From the NCBI RefSeq assembly GCF_020404765.1, contig NZ_JAIVEM010000044.1, positions 62,001 through 126,000 on the forward strand: a stretch of DNA of 64,000 nt. The letters are read 5' to 3'. Position numbers and translations under genes: made by a program. Below are positions 1 to 8,318 of the stretch, piece after piece. Position 1 is the stretch's first letter; every line of letters starts with the position of its first letter. The notes beneath the pieces were generated by a model, which was not told the origin of the DNA, did no database searches, and saw only the letters and a program-made list of their open reading frames with translations. Source of the DNA: Paenibacillus sp. BJ-4. GTDB taxonomy: Bacteria > Bacillota > Bacilli > Paenibacillales > Paenibacillaceae.

Positions 1-161
1 AATTGATATACGGATATCATCATAACCGGAAATGCGATAAACAAGGGAAGCAGGATCCGGATTCCGTTTCCTTTTACCGGTCCCCCTCTTCTTTTGGTTC
101 TGAGCCAGATCATCAGCCCCACCAAAACAGCCATCAATACATATATGAATATCGTCGTCAT
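1..161 (-). CDS. CcdC/DUF1453-like small membrane protein (partial)
   Basis: The first 53 residues of a minus-strand gene that runs off the left edge. An ATG at 161 follows an AAAGGA ribosome site. Two hydrophobic segments flank a basic stretch (RTKRRGGPVKGNG, about residues 21-33), the pattern I associate with CcdC/DUF1453-type integral membrane proteins. It starts 39 nt downstream of the ABC permease stop, so it may be cotranscribed with that operon. The family call rests on a short stretch and is tentative; no function can be assigned. Confidence 0.5.
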   Translation of the reverse strand, partial: MTTIFIYVLMAVLVGLMIWLRTKRRGGPVKGNGIRILLPLFIAFPVMMISVYQ

Positions 162-200
162 GGTGAAATTCCTTTCTAATTATATAGTAATTTGTCTATG

Positions 201-977
201 CTAAATCGACAGTTTTTTCTCCAACAAATAAGCGTTCAGGCGGATTAATACATATGCAGCAATCCAGCTGATCAACGCCGCAACCGGGAAATGCCAGGTA
301 AAAGGAAACCACTGTCCGTTCTGAACATGGTCAAACTGCTCATAAATCCGCTGATCGCCTGACCAATAAAAGACACTCCCTCCACCCATCAAAAGAATCC
401 ACAGTATCGGGTTAATCGGCCGCAAAGTACTGTATTTGGTACTGGCCGTCAGTAGACCCAGCGCAATGACAAACGGTGTGAAAGCGATAATCATCACAAA
501 CCAGTTCAATCCGGCTATGATAAAGGATGCTGCATCCGCAAACGTATAAGGCTGTATAGTTGATGAGATAAACAGCGCGTACAGAGAACCGGCCACAAAC
601 AGGAACAGTATCACGACAATGGTTTGTAAAATAGCAGCAATCCATTTGGCGCTAATCAGCCACATGCGCGGATAGGGAAGGGTCAGCCACCACCCGTAGG
701 TGTCATTTTCCCATTCTCTTCTCAGACTTCCCACACCCATGAAAATGATCATGTATGGCAAGCCCAGGGTGACATACCACAGCCTTGTCAATTCGAGTTG
801 GTTGTGAAGCGCGAAGTATAAGGAAATAGCGAAAGCCGCAAGTAAAAATAGTGAGAAATACACAAGTCTCCACGATCTGGGCAGGCGATTGCCGCTCTGC
901 TTTCTCCAGCTTCCTTTATTTCGAAATTCATGGCATACCAAATCTTTGAACAGCCCGGATGAATTCACGCCTTCCAC
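201..977 (-). CDS. ABC-2 type transporter permease of a YtrA-like operon
   Basis: A 258-residue integral membrane protein with about six hydrophobic segments (roughly residues 37-56, 66-85, 108-136, 150-176, 189-205 and 230-247) and no nucleotide-binding motif. It overlaps the upstream ATPase gene by 13 nt, which implies translational coupling, and is the third gene of a GntR-ATPase-permease operon. That architecture is the one seen in the B. subtilis ytr/ywo operons, which are induced by cell-wall antibiotics. The family is inferred from context and topology; the substrate is not visible in the sequence. The most likely role is export of, or a response to, a peptide-like or envelope-active compound. 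Confidence 0.75.
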   Translation of the reverse strand: MEGVNSSGLFKDLVCHEFRNKGSWRKQSGNRLPRSWRLVYFSLFLLAAFAISLYFALHNQLELTRLWYVTLGLPYMIIFMGVGSLRREWENDTYGWWLTLPYPRMWLISAKWIAAILQTIVVILFLFVAGSLYALFISSTIQPYTFADAASFIIAGLNWFVMIIAFTPFVIALGLLTASTKYSTLRPINPILWILLMGGGSVFYWSGDQRIYEQFDHVQNGQWFPFTWHFPVAALISWIAAYVLIRLNAYLLEKKLSI

Positions 978-1678
978 TCCTTTTTGTACAAATTGCGGAA
1001 CACCTGATTCAGCGAGCCATGCTCTGCACGCAGATCATCCGAATCACCGGACCATATTACCCGTCCGCGGTCCATCATGACCGTGTAATCAAATAAGCCT
1101 TCCACTTCCTGAATATCATGCGTGCTAATGAGTATCGACTGCTGCCGATCCTCCAAATAATCAATAATTCCGGCTACAATCGCCTCTCTGGAAAGGACGT
1201 CAATACCCGCAAACGGTTCATCCAGGATCATGAGCGGAACCTCACGCGCCAGACACAAAATCAGCAGCACACGTGCCTCCTGTCCGCGACTCAGCCCAGT
1301 CATTTTTAGCTCCAGCTCGACATCCATATGAGCAGCAAGCTTATGCGCATCCTTTATATTGAAGCCAGGCAAAAAGGACACTCCCCACTCCAGCGTCTGC
1401 TGAACCGTATGATTGGGATACCAACGGGCCCGGTCAGGAAGATAGGAAATGCCACGGTTGGTTTCCCAGCCGGGCTTTTGCCCTAACACGTGAAGCTCGC
1501 CCCCGTCCGGTCGAATCAATCCAGTGATCGCACGAAACAAGCTTGATTTCCCGCAACCATTGGGTCCAAGCACTCCTACAATGCGTCCTGCCGGAATGAC
1601 CACATCCAAGTGGTCCAGTGCTTTTTTATTTTCATATCGCTTTGTCAGATGACTCGCAACCACAATAGATTCCGTCAT
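965..1678 (-). CDS. ABC transporter ATP-binding protein
   Basis: A 237-residue nucleotide-binding subunit. Walker A GPNGCGKSS lies at residues 38-46, the ABC signature LSRGQ at 129-133, Walker B LMILDEP at 149-155 and a switch histidine in STHD near 188. The length is typical of a single ATPase domain with no fused permease. Its start codon overlaps the stop of the GntR gene (ATGA type overlap at 1675-1678), and its end overlaps the permease start. It therefore powers the permease encoded next to it. The signature has R in place of the usual G (LSRGQ instead of LSGGQ), a common variant. Substrate unknown. Confidence 0.92.
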   Translation of the reverse strand: MTESIVVASHLTKRYENKKALDHLDVVIPAGRIVGVLGPNGCGKSSLFRAITGLIRPDGGELHVLGQKPGWETNRGISYLPDRARWYPNHTVQQTLEWGVSFLPGFNIKDAHKLAAHMDVELELKMTGLSRGQEARVLLILCLAREVPLMILDEPFAGIDVLSREAIVAGIIDYLEDRQQSILISTHDIQEVEGLFDYTVMMDRGRVIWSGDSDDLRAEHGSLNQVFRNLYKKEWKA

Positions 1679-2088
1679 GCCCTTTCGCCTCCTTTCTCAT
1701 CATTTCCGCTCTGCTTGCTACTTATATACTGCTGTACATCCTCCCAGGACAGTCCCAGACTGCTCATTTGTCCGAGAAATTGATCGATATATGTCCTAGC
1801 CAGCTGCTCTCGAAAGCTGTTAATCCGCTCACTGGACGACGTGACATAGGTGCCCAGTCCGCGTCGCTTCTCTGTCAGTCCGTCCCGCTCCAGCTCCTGA
1901 TATGCCCGCATCACAGTATTCGGATTCATGCGCAATTCCTGTGCCAGGTCACGAACAGACGGCATTTTACTTCCCATTTCAATCTCCCCTTTGGCGATGG
2001 AGCTTCGTACCTGATTCAATACTTGTTCATATAATGGTTGGCTAAAGTCAATTAAAAAACGGAACGAGCCAACCCGTTGTTCTTCCAT
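1675..2088 (-). CDS. GntR-family repressor, YtrA subfamily
   Basis: A 137-residue regulator with an N-terminal GntR winged helix (about residues 12-80, including SKMPSVRDLAQELRMNPNTV) and only a short C-terminal tail of about 50 residues. The short effector-less tail marks the YtrA subfamily rather than FadR or HutC types. It is the first gene of the operon and most likely autoregulates it: 40 nt upstream lies an inverted repeat matching the YtrA operator spacing (2128-2152). YtrA-type repressors in Bacillus respond to cell-wall-active antibiotics; the inducer here is inferred only by analogy. Confidence 0.9.
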   Translation of the reverse strand: MEEQRVGSFRFLIDFSQPLYEQVLNQVRSSIAKGEIEMGSKMPSVRDLAQELRMNPNTVMRAYQELERDGLTEKRRGLGTYVTSSSERINSFREQLARTYIDQFLGQMSSLGLSWEDVQQYISSKQSGNDEKGGERA

Positions 2089-2127
2089 GGGTGTTTCCCC
2101 CTAATCGGCTGCATCTATCGTGCCTGT

Positions 2128-2152
2128 AGTGTATTATATCACTTAATACACG
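2128..2152 (-). promoter_or_regulatory. Candidate YtrA operator
   Basis: Half-site AGTGTA is followed after exactly 13 bp by TACACG. The B. subtilis YtrA operator is described as AGTGTA-N13-TACACT, so this differs by one base. The core is also a perfect 8-bp inverted repeat (GTGTATTA/TAATACAC, 7-bp spacer). It lies just upstream of the GntR start, where autorepression would act. Confidence 0.75.
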
Positions 2153-2213
2153 TAATACAAGTTTATTTTAGTTGAAATTTCAGTCATGCCGTCCAATTTT
2201 CATTCAGTAAATC

Positions 2214-2230
2214 CTCAGCTTGCGCTCAGA
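2214..2230 (+). promoter_or_regulatory. Shared upstream motif of secreted-protein paralogues (copy 1)
   Basis: CTCAG-CTTGCG-CTCAG is a direct repeat with 11-bp period. A near copy (TTAAG-CTGGCG-CTAAG) sits at 14512-14528 upstream of the paralogue. An 11-bp direct repeat is the layout used by OmpR-type response regulators. The regulator is unknown. Confidence 0.35.
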
Positions 2231-2294
2231 CAGCATTCAAGTTGATACCTTATGATGATTCCGTACCAAACAAACCATAACCGAAAGGTGGAAA

Positions 2295-2885
2295 ATGAAG
2301 ATGAAGATCAGCAAGAAAGCGATTGTGGCAGGAACGATGGCATTGGCATTTTTAGGAGGCGGAGCAATGTACTCCACTGGTGCAGCCTATGCTGCTTCAA
2401 CTACACCTGAGAAGGCTCCAATTGTAGACAAAACTCAAGCACCTAAAGGTAACCCTGGCGACGCTAACGGCCCTGCCATCGTAGGAGGAAATTTTGCTGA
2501 GAACAAAGCTCTTCTGAAAGTATTGAAATTGTCCTCCAGCGAGTTGAATACACAGTTGAAATCAGGCAAGACACTCGCTGCAATTGCTAAAGCACAAGGC
2601 GTGAGCGTGAATTCCGTTATTGATGTAGTGGTCTCTGATATGAAAGCAAAGCTGTCTACGGAAAAACAAAACGGCAAGATTTCAGCCACCGAATATAATC
2701 AGCGCGTCTCTAATCTGAAGCAGATGATTACAGATATGGTGAACGGCGTTAAACCGTCCAAGCCACCAGTGGAAGCAGGTAAACCAGATGCAGCCAAAGC
2801 TCCTGCTAAAGCTGATGTAGCTAAAACTCCTGTTAAAGCTGAAGCTAACAAAGCTCCAGTTTTCCAAAAAGGTTTAGCTCAATAA
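2295..2885 (+). CDS. Small secreted protein with Ala/Lys/Pro-rich tail
   Basis: A 196-residue protein with a signal peptide (basic MKMKISKKA, hydrophobic core, likely cleavage after AAYA near residue 33). A folded region follows at about 70-155 with pattern LLKVLKLSSSELNTQLKSGKTLAAIAKAQGVS, then a low-complexity tail of AKAPAKADVAKTPVKAE type that looks wall-associated. The domain resembles a repeat-like alpha-helical module common in secreted Firmicutes and Actinobacteria proteins. A paralogue sits at 14669-15067. Start at 2295 or 2301; a GGTGG-like site precedes both. Function unknown; I do not recognise a named family. Confidence 0.75.
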   Translation: MKMKISKKAIVAGTMALAFLGGGAMYSTGAAYAASTTPEKAPIVDKTQAPKGNPGDANGPAIVGGNFAENKALLKVLKLSSSELNTQLKSGKTLAAIAKAQGVSVNSVIDVVVSDMKAKLSTEKQNGKISATEYNQRVSNLKQMITDMVNGVKPSKPPVEAGKPDAAKAPAKADVAKTPVKAEANKAPVFQKGLAQ

Positions 2886-3052
2886 TTCACATTTATAAGA
2901 ACCATTTGTTACTCAAGCATTGCCACTCCATGTAAATAAATTTCCATCCGGCTTCCCTGTACGGATCGAAAAAATTATGAGCCTGTCCTTTGCCGCCATA
3001 CAGCAGCAAGGGGCAGGCTTGTGGTTCGTGTACACCAGGCAATATGTGGTAG

Positions 3053-3475
3053 ACTAAACAAAAAGGAGTCCGCTATGAAAATAAACCAGTATTTTTAGTC
3101 GCAGTAGTTCGTGATAAAATTGTTGGTTTTTCAAGATGTGAAGGCTATGTTCTCAGCAGATTCGCTCATAAAGTAGAATTTGGCGTGTGCGTACTAAAGG
3201 ATTATTGGGGTTATGGAATGGGGACAAATCTTTTAAGAAGGTCTATCTCCTGGGCTGACTCCAATGACATCAAGAAAATGACTCTACAGGTTTTGGAAGC
3301 GAATGATAAAGCCATTGAACTTTATAAAAAGCATGGATTTGAAATCGAGGGTATATTAAAAAACGATAAATTTCTTTTGGATGGTAAGTATTACAACACC
3401 GTTATTATGGGGAGATTTCCCAAAGATAAAAGATCCTGCTCTTCAGGATCTTTTATCTTTGGATCACCATATTGA
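3053..3475 (+). pseudogene. GNAT acetyltransferase remnant, 5' part deleted
   Basis: The frame open from 3053 to 3475 encodes the second half of a GNAT N-acetyltransferase: beta-strand VFLVAVVRDKIVGF, acetyl-CoA loop DYWGYGMGTNLL and the C-terminal NDKAIELYKKHGF motif. No ATG, GTG or TTG begins this frame before the conserved sequence. Instead a good ribosome site (AAAAGGAG, 3061-3068) and an ATG at 3075 lie in another frame that stops after seven codons. The simplest reading is an internal deletion with frameshift near the gene start. A shorter product from GTG at 3185 would lack the catalytic half. The frame also runs through the terminator at 3422-3460. Confidence 0.75.
3422..3460. terminator. 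Bidirectional terminator hairpin
   Basis: A perfect 17-bp stem (AAAGATAAAAGATCCTG and its complement) with a CTCTT loop and T-rich flank. It separates the plus-strand acetyltransferase remnant from the convergent minus-strand gene at 3478. Confidence 0.85.
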
Positions 3476-3477
3476 AC

Positions 3478-3807
3478 CTAGTAGCGATAATTATCATAAT
3501 AATTACGATGATGCTGATCACGCGGTGGCTGAGCTGCGGTAATCATCAAAAAGATGCCTGAAAGCAAATGCATCAGCCAGCCCACAATCGGAATCCATCC
3601 AACAACCGAGGTCACAATTCCCAAGATCGATCCATAAAAGGACTCCCTGTTAGTCACCGAAAGCACTAATGTAACGATATGGAAAATCAACATAAAGAAC
3701 AATACGGTATAAGCAGAATTTACGACGATCAGCCCGCCTAAAACGGGAATGGCCAGAAACAGCTCCAACCCGCCTGTAATCCATTTTAAAGTTTTTGATG
3801 GTGTCAT
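3478..3807 (-). CDS. Small integral membrane protein
   Basis: About 109 residues from an ATG at 3807 (MTPSKTLKW), preceded by GGGAGAG; an upstream ATG at 3870 would add an unlikely 21-residue leader. Three to four hydrophobic segments cover most of the length (about residues 12-28, 32-50, 56-75 and 78-94), followed by a polar Asp/His/Arg/Tyr-rich tail (RDQHHRNYYDNYRY). It resembles the DUF4870/TM2-like class of small bacterial membrane proteins but I cannot name a family with assurance. Monocistronic, ending at a strong shared terminator. Confidence 0.65.
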   Translation of the reverse strand: MTPSKTLKWITGGLELFLAIPVLGGLIVVNSAYTVLFFMLIFHIVTLVLSVTNRESFYGSILGIVTSVVGWIPIVGWLMHLLSGIFLMITAAQPPRDQHHRNYYDNYRY

Positions 3808-3994
3808 TGTTCCACTCTCCCGTTGCTGTCTCATCCCATCATTATATCTTATCCCTATGCAGGATGACATACATTTTTTAACAATTATATGTTCATCTAG
3901 CGACTGTCTTATCCCTTTTTCGAATGGGCTGAGCCCTAACTACATATATGTGAGAGAGAACGAAATTTCGTGATTTCTAAAGGGGTGAACAGAT

Positions 3995-4819
3995 TTGGGA
4001 TATTATATCGAGGTGGAGCGTGGCGTCAAGCTATACGTTGAGGATATAGGAGAGGGCGTCCCTGTGCTGATGGTACACGGCTGGCCGCTGGATCATCGAA
4101 TGTACGAATATCAAGCTGCCCTTTTGCCTGCCTATGGATACCGCTGTATTCAGGTAGATCTTAGAGGGTTCGGCAAATCGGATCGACCATGGCACGGCTA
4201 CGACTATGACCGGCTGGCTGATGATCTGCTGGCCGTAATGCAGGCACTTCAGCTGAGGCAGGTTCGGCTGATTGGTTTTTCCATGGGAGGAGCTGTCGTC
4301 ACACGCTACATGAGTAGGCACCGGGGATGGGGTGTTGATCAGCTGATTTTGATCGGAGCAGCCACGCCACGGTTCACCCCAACCAGCGACTTTCCTTATG
4401 GCACTCCTGTCGCAGAGGTAGATAAACTCATCAAACAAGCTTATACAGACCGTCCGCAACTGGTAACCTCATTTGGCGAACTGTTGTTTGCCAACCCCGT
4501 AAGCCAAAGCTTTCGAGACTGGGTACGTGATCAGGGCTTTGCTGCCTCTGTTCATAGCATGGCCTGCACTTTATATTCACTGCGTGATTCCGATTTACGC
4601 CCCGATTTACCGTGTATACACGTACCTACATGGATTTTACATGGTAAGCTGGATCGGGTCTGCCCTTTCCCTCTGGCAATACAAACTCAAAAGGGGATTC
4701 CTGGATCAAAGCTAATCCCTTTCGAACGAAGCGGGCACGGCGTATTTTACGAAGGACGACCTGAATTTAATTCCGCCTTGCTGAACATACTATCTCCAAC
4801 TTCTCCAGGTCATAATTAA
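3995..4819 (+). CDS. Alpha/beta hydrolase
   Basis: A 274-residue alpha/beta-hydrolase-fold enzyme. The nucleophile elbow GFSMGG places Ser96, with Asp220 (HGKLD) and His248 (SGHG) completing the triad; HGWP at 28-31 is the oxyanion-hole motif. A cap region lies at about 125-200. It starts with TTG at 3995 behind AAAGGGGTG; no ATG is available before conserved sequence. The pattern is close to the chloroperoxidase/non-haem haloperoxidase-like esterases. No signal peptide, so it acts in the cytoplasm. The substrate cannot be deduced, and it stands alone between terminators. Confidence 0.85.
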   Translation: MGYYIEVERGVKLYVEDIGEGVPVLMVHGWPLDHRMYEYQAALLPAYGYRCIQVDLRGFGKSDRPWHGYDYDRLADDLLAVMQALQLRQVRLIGFSMGGAVVTRYMSRHRGWGVDQLILIGAATPRFTPTSDFPYGTPVAEVDKLIKQAYTDRPQLVTSFGELLFANPVSQSFRDWVRDQGFAASVHSMACTLYSLRDSDLRPDLPCIHVPTWILHGKLDRVCPFPLAIQTQKGIPGSKLIPFERSGHGVFYEGRPEFNSALLNILSPTSPGHN

Positions 4820-4876
4820 AAAACCTGATCATTCATATGTAAAGGCAACACCAGACGGAGTATTCTCCATAAAGCA

Positions 4877-4918
4877 AAAAAGACGCCTCAGCGCCGTTAG
4901 TGGCTATGGGGCATCTTT
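4877..4918. terminator. Likely bidirectional terminator
   Basis: An imperfect hairpin with AAAAGA/TCTTTT ends and GCC/GGC pairs inside lies between convergent genes ending at 4819 (+) and 4939 (-). Confidence 0.55.
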
Positions 4919-4938
4919 TACTATAAACATACATCCGC

Positions 4939-5154
4939 TTAGGATTGTTTCGTATGATTAAAGCTCGTATTATTTAATACAGCCAGCTTTTTCTCGCCCT
5001 TCACCATGGCAGAACCGCAAATGGGGCATGTCGGCTCGACAGAAAAAGCGAAGTTATCCCGCATCCATCCGTTGCACGTATCGCTGGCGCAATTCCAGAC
5101 AGCTGTAATTTCCTCAGGAATCTCATCCATTGGCTTTTTCCGTGAATTGTACAT
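4939..5154 (-). CDS. ydjO: YdjO-like cold-inducible zinc-ribbon protein
   Basis: About 71 residues starting MYNSRKKP at 5154; AAAGAGGG lies six bases upstream, which favours this ATG over the one at 5160. The two knuckles are CASDTCNGWMRDNF and CPICGS, four cysteines forming a zinc ribbon. The NGWMRDNFAF segment is characteristic of B. subtilis YdjO, described as cold-inducible. It lies directly downstream of a cold-shock gene on the same strand, which fits joint induction, although a hairpin lies between them. Molecular role unknown. Confidence 0.85.
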   Translation of the reverse strand: MYNSRKKPMDEIPEEITAVWNCASDTCNGWMRDNFAFSVEPTCPICGSAMVKGEKKLAVLNNTSFNHTKQS

Positions 5155-5224
5155 AAACATCCCTCTTTCTTCATGATTTATAAAGCGAAAAGATGTAATC
5201 AGTTCAAAAACGGCCTTGTAAACA

Positions 5225-5263
5225 GATAAAAACAAATGCCCCAAACGCTATGTTCGGGGCATC
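5225..5263 (-). terminator. Terminator of the cold-shock gene
   Basis: ATGCCCC (5236-5242) pairs with GGGGCAT (5256-5262). On the minus strand the stem is followed by TTTGTTTTT, a good U-tract just past the csp stop. Confidence 0.8.
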
Positions 5264-5285
5264 TGAAGTAGGCTGTAATTTTAAA

Positions 5286-5486
5286 TTACAGTTTTACAAC
5301 GTTCTCAGCTTGTGGTCCACGGTTTCCTTCAACTACGTTGAATTCTACGCGTTGGCCTTCGTCCAAAGATTTGAAACCTTCGCCTTGGATTGCGGAGAAG
5401 TGTACGAATACATCACTTCCACCTTCAACTTCGATGAAACCGAAACCTTTTTCTGCGTTAAACCATTTAACTGTACCTGTTTGCAT
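5286..5486 (-). CDS. cspB: Cold-shock protein (CspA/CspB family)
   Basis: A 66-residue single cold-shock domain. RNP1 KGFGFIEV (residues 13-20) and RNP2 VFVHFSAI (26-33) are both present, as are the aromatic residues W8, F15, F17, F27 and F30 expected to stack on nucleic acid. It is an RNA chaperone that melts mRNA structure, in the cold or constitutively. TTGGAGGTAATACC precedes the ATG. A leader of about 130 nt with a strong hairpin lies between the predicted promoter and the start codon, a typical arrangement for csp autoregulation. The letter of the gene symbol is arbitrary among paralogues. Confidence 0.95.
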   Translation of the reverse strand: MQTGTVKWFNAEKGFGFIEVEGGSDVFVHFSAIQGEGFKSLDEGQRVEFNVVEGNRGPQAENVVKL

Positions 5487-5537
5487 GGTATTACCTCCAA
5501 AATATATTTATATGACCTTTATTTTTTACAAATAAAA

Positions 5538-5597
5538 ATTCACATATTGTACAAGGTTATTTCAACCTAAAACAATAACCCTCTACAATATGTGAAT
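5538..5597 (-). promoter_or_regulatory. Long hairpin in the csp 5' leader
   Basis: The outer arms 5538-5551 and 5584-5597 are perfectly complementary over 14 bp. Inner arms 5554-5561 and 5574-5582 pair with one bulged G, leaving a loop of about 12 nt. It sits 52-111 nt upstream of the csp ATG, within the predicted transcript. A thermosensing or stability role is inferred by analogy to cspA leaders. Confidence 0.7.
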
Positions 5598-5622
5598 CTC
5601 AGGTCACAATTTCAATATACTC

Positions 5623-5651
5623 ATATTACCATAAGTGTATTGAAAACGCAA
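5623..5651 (-). promoter_or_regulatory. csp promoter
   Basis: On the minus strand, TTGCGT (5646-5651) is spaced 17 bp from TAATAT (5623-5628). Transcription would start near 5616, giving a leader of about 130 nt before the ATG at 5486. Confidence 0.65.
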
Positions 5652-5812
5652 GCACTGGTGAAATTAAATTATGCAGAGTGCCCTTGTCCTTTATTAACTT
5701 TAAGCTATTTTTTCAGTTGACGAAATCAGTCATCAACGCCTACCTAAAACATTATATCCACTGTTGTCTTTAATTATACCAGTGAACGAAAAATAAATAC
5801 ACAAAACATTTC

Positions 5813-5852
5813 GCAGAAGACGAACTTTTTTTAAAAAATGCCCGTCTCCTGC
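5813..5852 (-). terminator. Possible terminator of the arabinanase gene
   Basis: GCAGAAGACG and CGTCTCCTGC pair over 10 bp with one mismatch and a loop of about 20 nt. It lies 30 nt past the stop of the gene ending at 5883. There is no clear U-tract. The rest of 5652-5812 is AT-rich with no gene I can support. Confidence 0.35.
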
Positions 5853-5882
5853 CTTTATTCTGCTCATATTACTTCATTGGAA

Positions 5883-8318
5883 TCACAGCTCCGCTAATGC
5901 TTTAATTTCCTCCGCTGTCAGCGCTTTGCTATATATTTGAACCTCATCCAGGCTGCCGGTAAAGTAAGCATCGGCGGCAAAGCGGCTTTTGCCGAGATAA
6001 GCCTCGCTTGTCAGCAGCTCTTTTGGATTAAAGGTAATACTGTCATTAATGGCCACTTCTTCACCGTTCACATACAGCTTCCCGGTATTTCCCTCCAGTG
6101 TAACGGCTACATGCGTCCACTGGTTTAAAGGCAATGCTGATCTGGCAAGCAAGCTTTGATCCGTCCCCTCATGAATCGTAAACTGGAGCACACCGCTTCC
6201 TTGGGAAGGAGTCAGAAACATATGGCGGGCCTGACCATTTCCAAAGTCAAAAATCCGTTGCCAGGCTCCACCGCCCTTCCAGTTCACCCAAGCGGAAAAG
6301 ATAAAATCGTCTGCATCTGTGACCGTGGCCGGTAGCTGCACGTAGCCATCCTTCCCGTTCAGCACAAGGGCGCCGCCAAGTTTTCCATCCTTGTCCCATG
6401 CGGCACCACCATAGGTATTGCCGTCGAAATGGTTATATGTGCTGTCTATGACTGTTGTCCCTTGATCTTCAGTCCATGAATAGCGTGCCAGCTGTGGACC
6501 TTGAGCCTGCTCAGGTACAGTGGCTATAAAGCTTTTCTTGGCTATTGCTTTGTCTTTTTTGATGGTCGCCGTCAATGTGACCGTTGCAGGCTGAGAGCCC
6601 GCCGCTGGACGGTACACTTCACCTGTCACGGAAATGTTCTCTGGACTTGAGGATTCCCATGAAATAGTGGTAGCTTGCGCAGCTTGAGTAGGCAGCGTCA
6701 GATTATATAAAACATTGCTTAAATCGCCCAGACTCAGATCCTTTTGCACAGCAGCCACGATCTTGCTGGCCTTCAGTTCAGACTTTAGCGTACCCCACAC
6801 TGCAACTCCCTTGGAGGAAAGTGCAGTGAAAGCAAGCGTCTTTTGGCCCGTGTCTGGATCAACATGTCGCAGGAACACACCCTTATACTTCGTACCATCC
6901 GCTGTAATCTCCAGTTGGTTACCTGTGCCAAGCTTCCATGTACCAGTCGCTCCTCCAGACAGCTTGCCACCACTGTCCAAGCTAACGGTCACAGCTTGCT
7001 TAATATTGGCCGAAATTTCTTTCCCGTGATTTACATACGAGTATTGACCGAGGACATCCTTTTCCAACAACTTTTTCAGTGAGTCTTCATCACCCGAATA
7101 ACGGTAAGGAGCAACTACAGGCCAACCGTCAGCGTTCATAAACATTTCATGCACCCGCACCTCAAACTGCTCGCCCCTGCCCGGGAAACGGGAGTGGAAA
7201 ATCAGAAAATGCTTTTTCGTCTTGGGATCATAATAAGCCGAGTTATGTCCGGGTGAAACATAGCCTGTACCCAGTCCAGTACCCGGATCACCAATTTCTC
7301 TTGGAATCAGATAGTTGCCTATCAGCTTGACACCGTACGGCTCAATGGAAGCGTCATCAAAAAGAGGTTTGTCAGGGTTCGCCTTCACCTTGATCATATC
7401 GTTCCCTTCAGCATCGTAAAAAGGACCGTCCGGTGTTTTGGATCGAGCGACACGAAGATTGTATCCGCCATCTGCCGATAAGCCGCCATAAGACAGGAAC
7501 AAGTAATAATAATCCGTTTGTGGACTGTACTGTATGTACGGCCCTTCCATACGGGCATGGTTACCGCCTGTCAGCTTCTTACCGTATCCTTGTCCAGGCA
7601 GCGGCTTCCCTGTTTGCTCGTCCATTTCCAGAATGAAAATTCCTCCTGAGTACGAGCCGTAAACCATCCACAGCTTGCCGTTCTTATCGTAAAAAGTGTC
7701 CGGGTCCACAACATTTGGGTGCTTGGTTGCGTCATAGATCGTTCCATCCTCACCCGGTTGGCCCCACATGCCGGATTTCAGGAAAATGCCTTTATTTTTA
7801 TAAGGCCCTTCAATTTTATCGGCAACGGCTATACCCATTGCTGAACGCGGGGAGTCGCCTTTGCAGGCGTTATAGTACATGTAAAACTTTCCATCGGCCA
7901 GTTGAATAACATCCGCTGCCCACAGTGTGTCAGTCTGCGCCCAATCCAGCGCTTCTTTTAATTCCTCTTTGACGTTAGGAATCAATGCATTACCATTCGC
8001 TACTCCTGTGGCGACCGTATTCCAATTCATGAGGTCCTTGGACTTGGCAGCCGCAAGATGGGAACCAAAGATATAAAATGTATCTTTCACTTTCAGAATG
8101 GATGGATCATGTACGGAGGTTTCCTTAAAAGAAACAGTCCTTTTGCTTTGAATTGTAATGTTCTCCTGGCTTTGATCTTGAAGAGTAATCTGCCCCGCAG
8201 CTTGAAGTCCATCTGCATCCGGATTGAGCGTTTGTTCGGCGCCTGCAAAAGAGGCAGGCAACAGCAGCGCACCCACCAGAGAAGCGGCTGTTACCTTGCG
8301 AAAAAATAATTTCTTCAT
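5883..8318 (-). CDS. Secreted GH43 arabinan endo-1,5-alpha-L-arabinanase with LamG domain
   Basis: An 811-residue exported glycoside hydrolase. The signal peptide is residues 1-27 (cleavage after SFAGA). A five-bladed GH43 catalytic domain spans about 65-430, with VHDPSILK (general base Asp), VVDPDTFY (pKa-modulating Asp) and MEGPYIQY (general acid Glu). An accessory beta domain is at about 430-520, a bacterial Ig-like segment at about 525-605, and a LamG/concanavalin-like carbohydrate module at about 615-805. The GH43 plus C-terminal domain arrangement resembles B. subtilis Abn2. It would cleave arabinan outside the cell. A near-perfect cre site upstream suggests CcpA repression. GH43 members also include beta-xylosidases, so specificity needs testing. 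Confidence 0.88.
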   Translation of the reverse strand: MKKLFFRKVTAASLVGALLLPASFAGAEQTLNPDADGLQAAGQITLQDQSQENITIQSKRTVSFKETSVHDPSILKVKDTFYIFGSHLAAAKSKDLMNWNTVATGVANGNALIPNVKEELKEALDWAQTDTLWAADVIQLADGKFYMYYNACKGDSPRSAMGIAVADKIEGPYKNKGIFLKSGMWGQPGEDGTIYDATKHPNVVDPDTFYDKNGKLWMVYGSYSGGIFILEMDEQTGKPLPGQGYGKKLTGGNHARMEGPYIQYSPQTDYYYLFLSYGGLSADGGYNLRVARSKTPDGPFYDAEGNDMIKVKANPDKPLFDDASIEPYGVKLIGNYLIPREIGDPGTGLGTGYVSPGHNSAYYDPKTKKHFLIFHSRFPGRGEQFEVRVHEMFMNADGWPVVAPYRYSGDEDSLKKLLEKDVLGQYSYVNHGKEISANIKQAVTVSLDSGGKLSGGATGTWKLGTGNQLEITADGTKYKGVFLRHVDPDTGQKTLAFTALSSKGVAVWGTLKSELKASKIVAAVQKDLSLGDLSNVLYNLTLPTQAAQATTISWESSSPENISVTGEVYRPAAGSQPATVTLTATIKKDKAIAKKSFIATVPEQAQGPQLARYSWTEDQGTTVIDSTYNHFDGNTYGGAAWDKDGKLGGALVLNGKDGYVQLPATVTDADDFIFSAWVNWKGGGAWQRIFDFGNGQARHMFLTPSQGSGVLQFTIHEGTDQSLLARSALPLNQWTHVAVTLEGNTGKLYVNGEEVAINDSITFNPKELLTSEAYLGKSRFAADAYFTGSLDEVQIYSKALTAEEIKALAEL

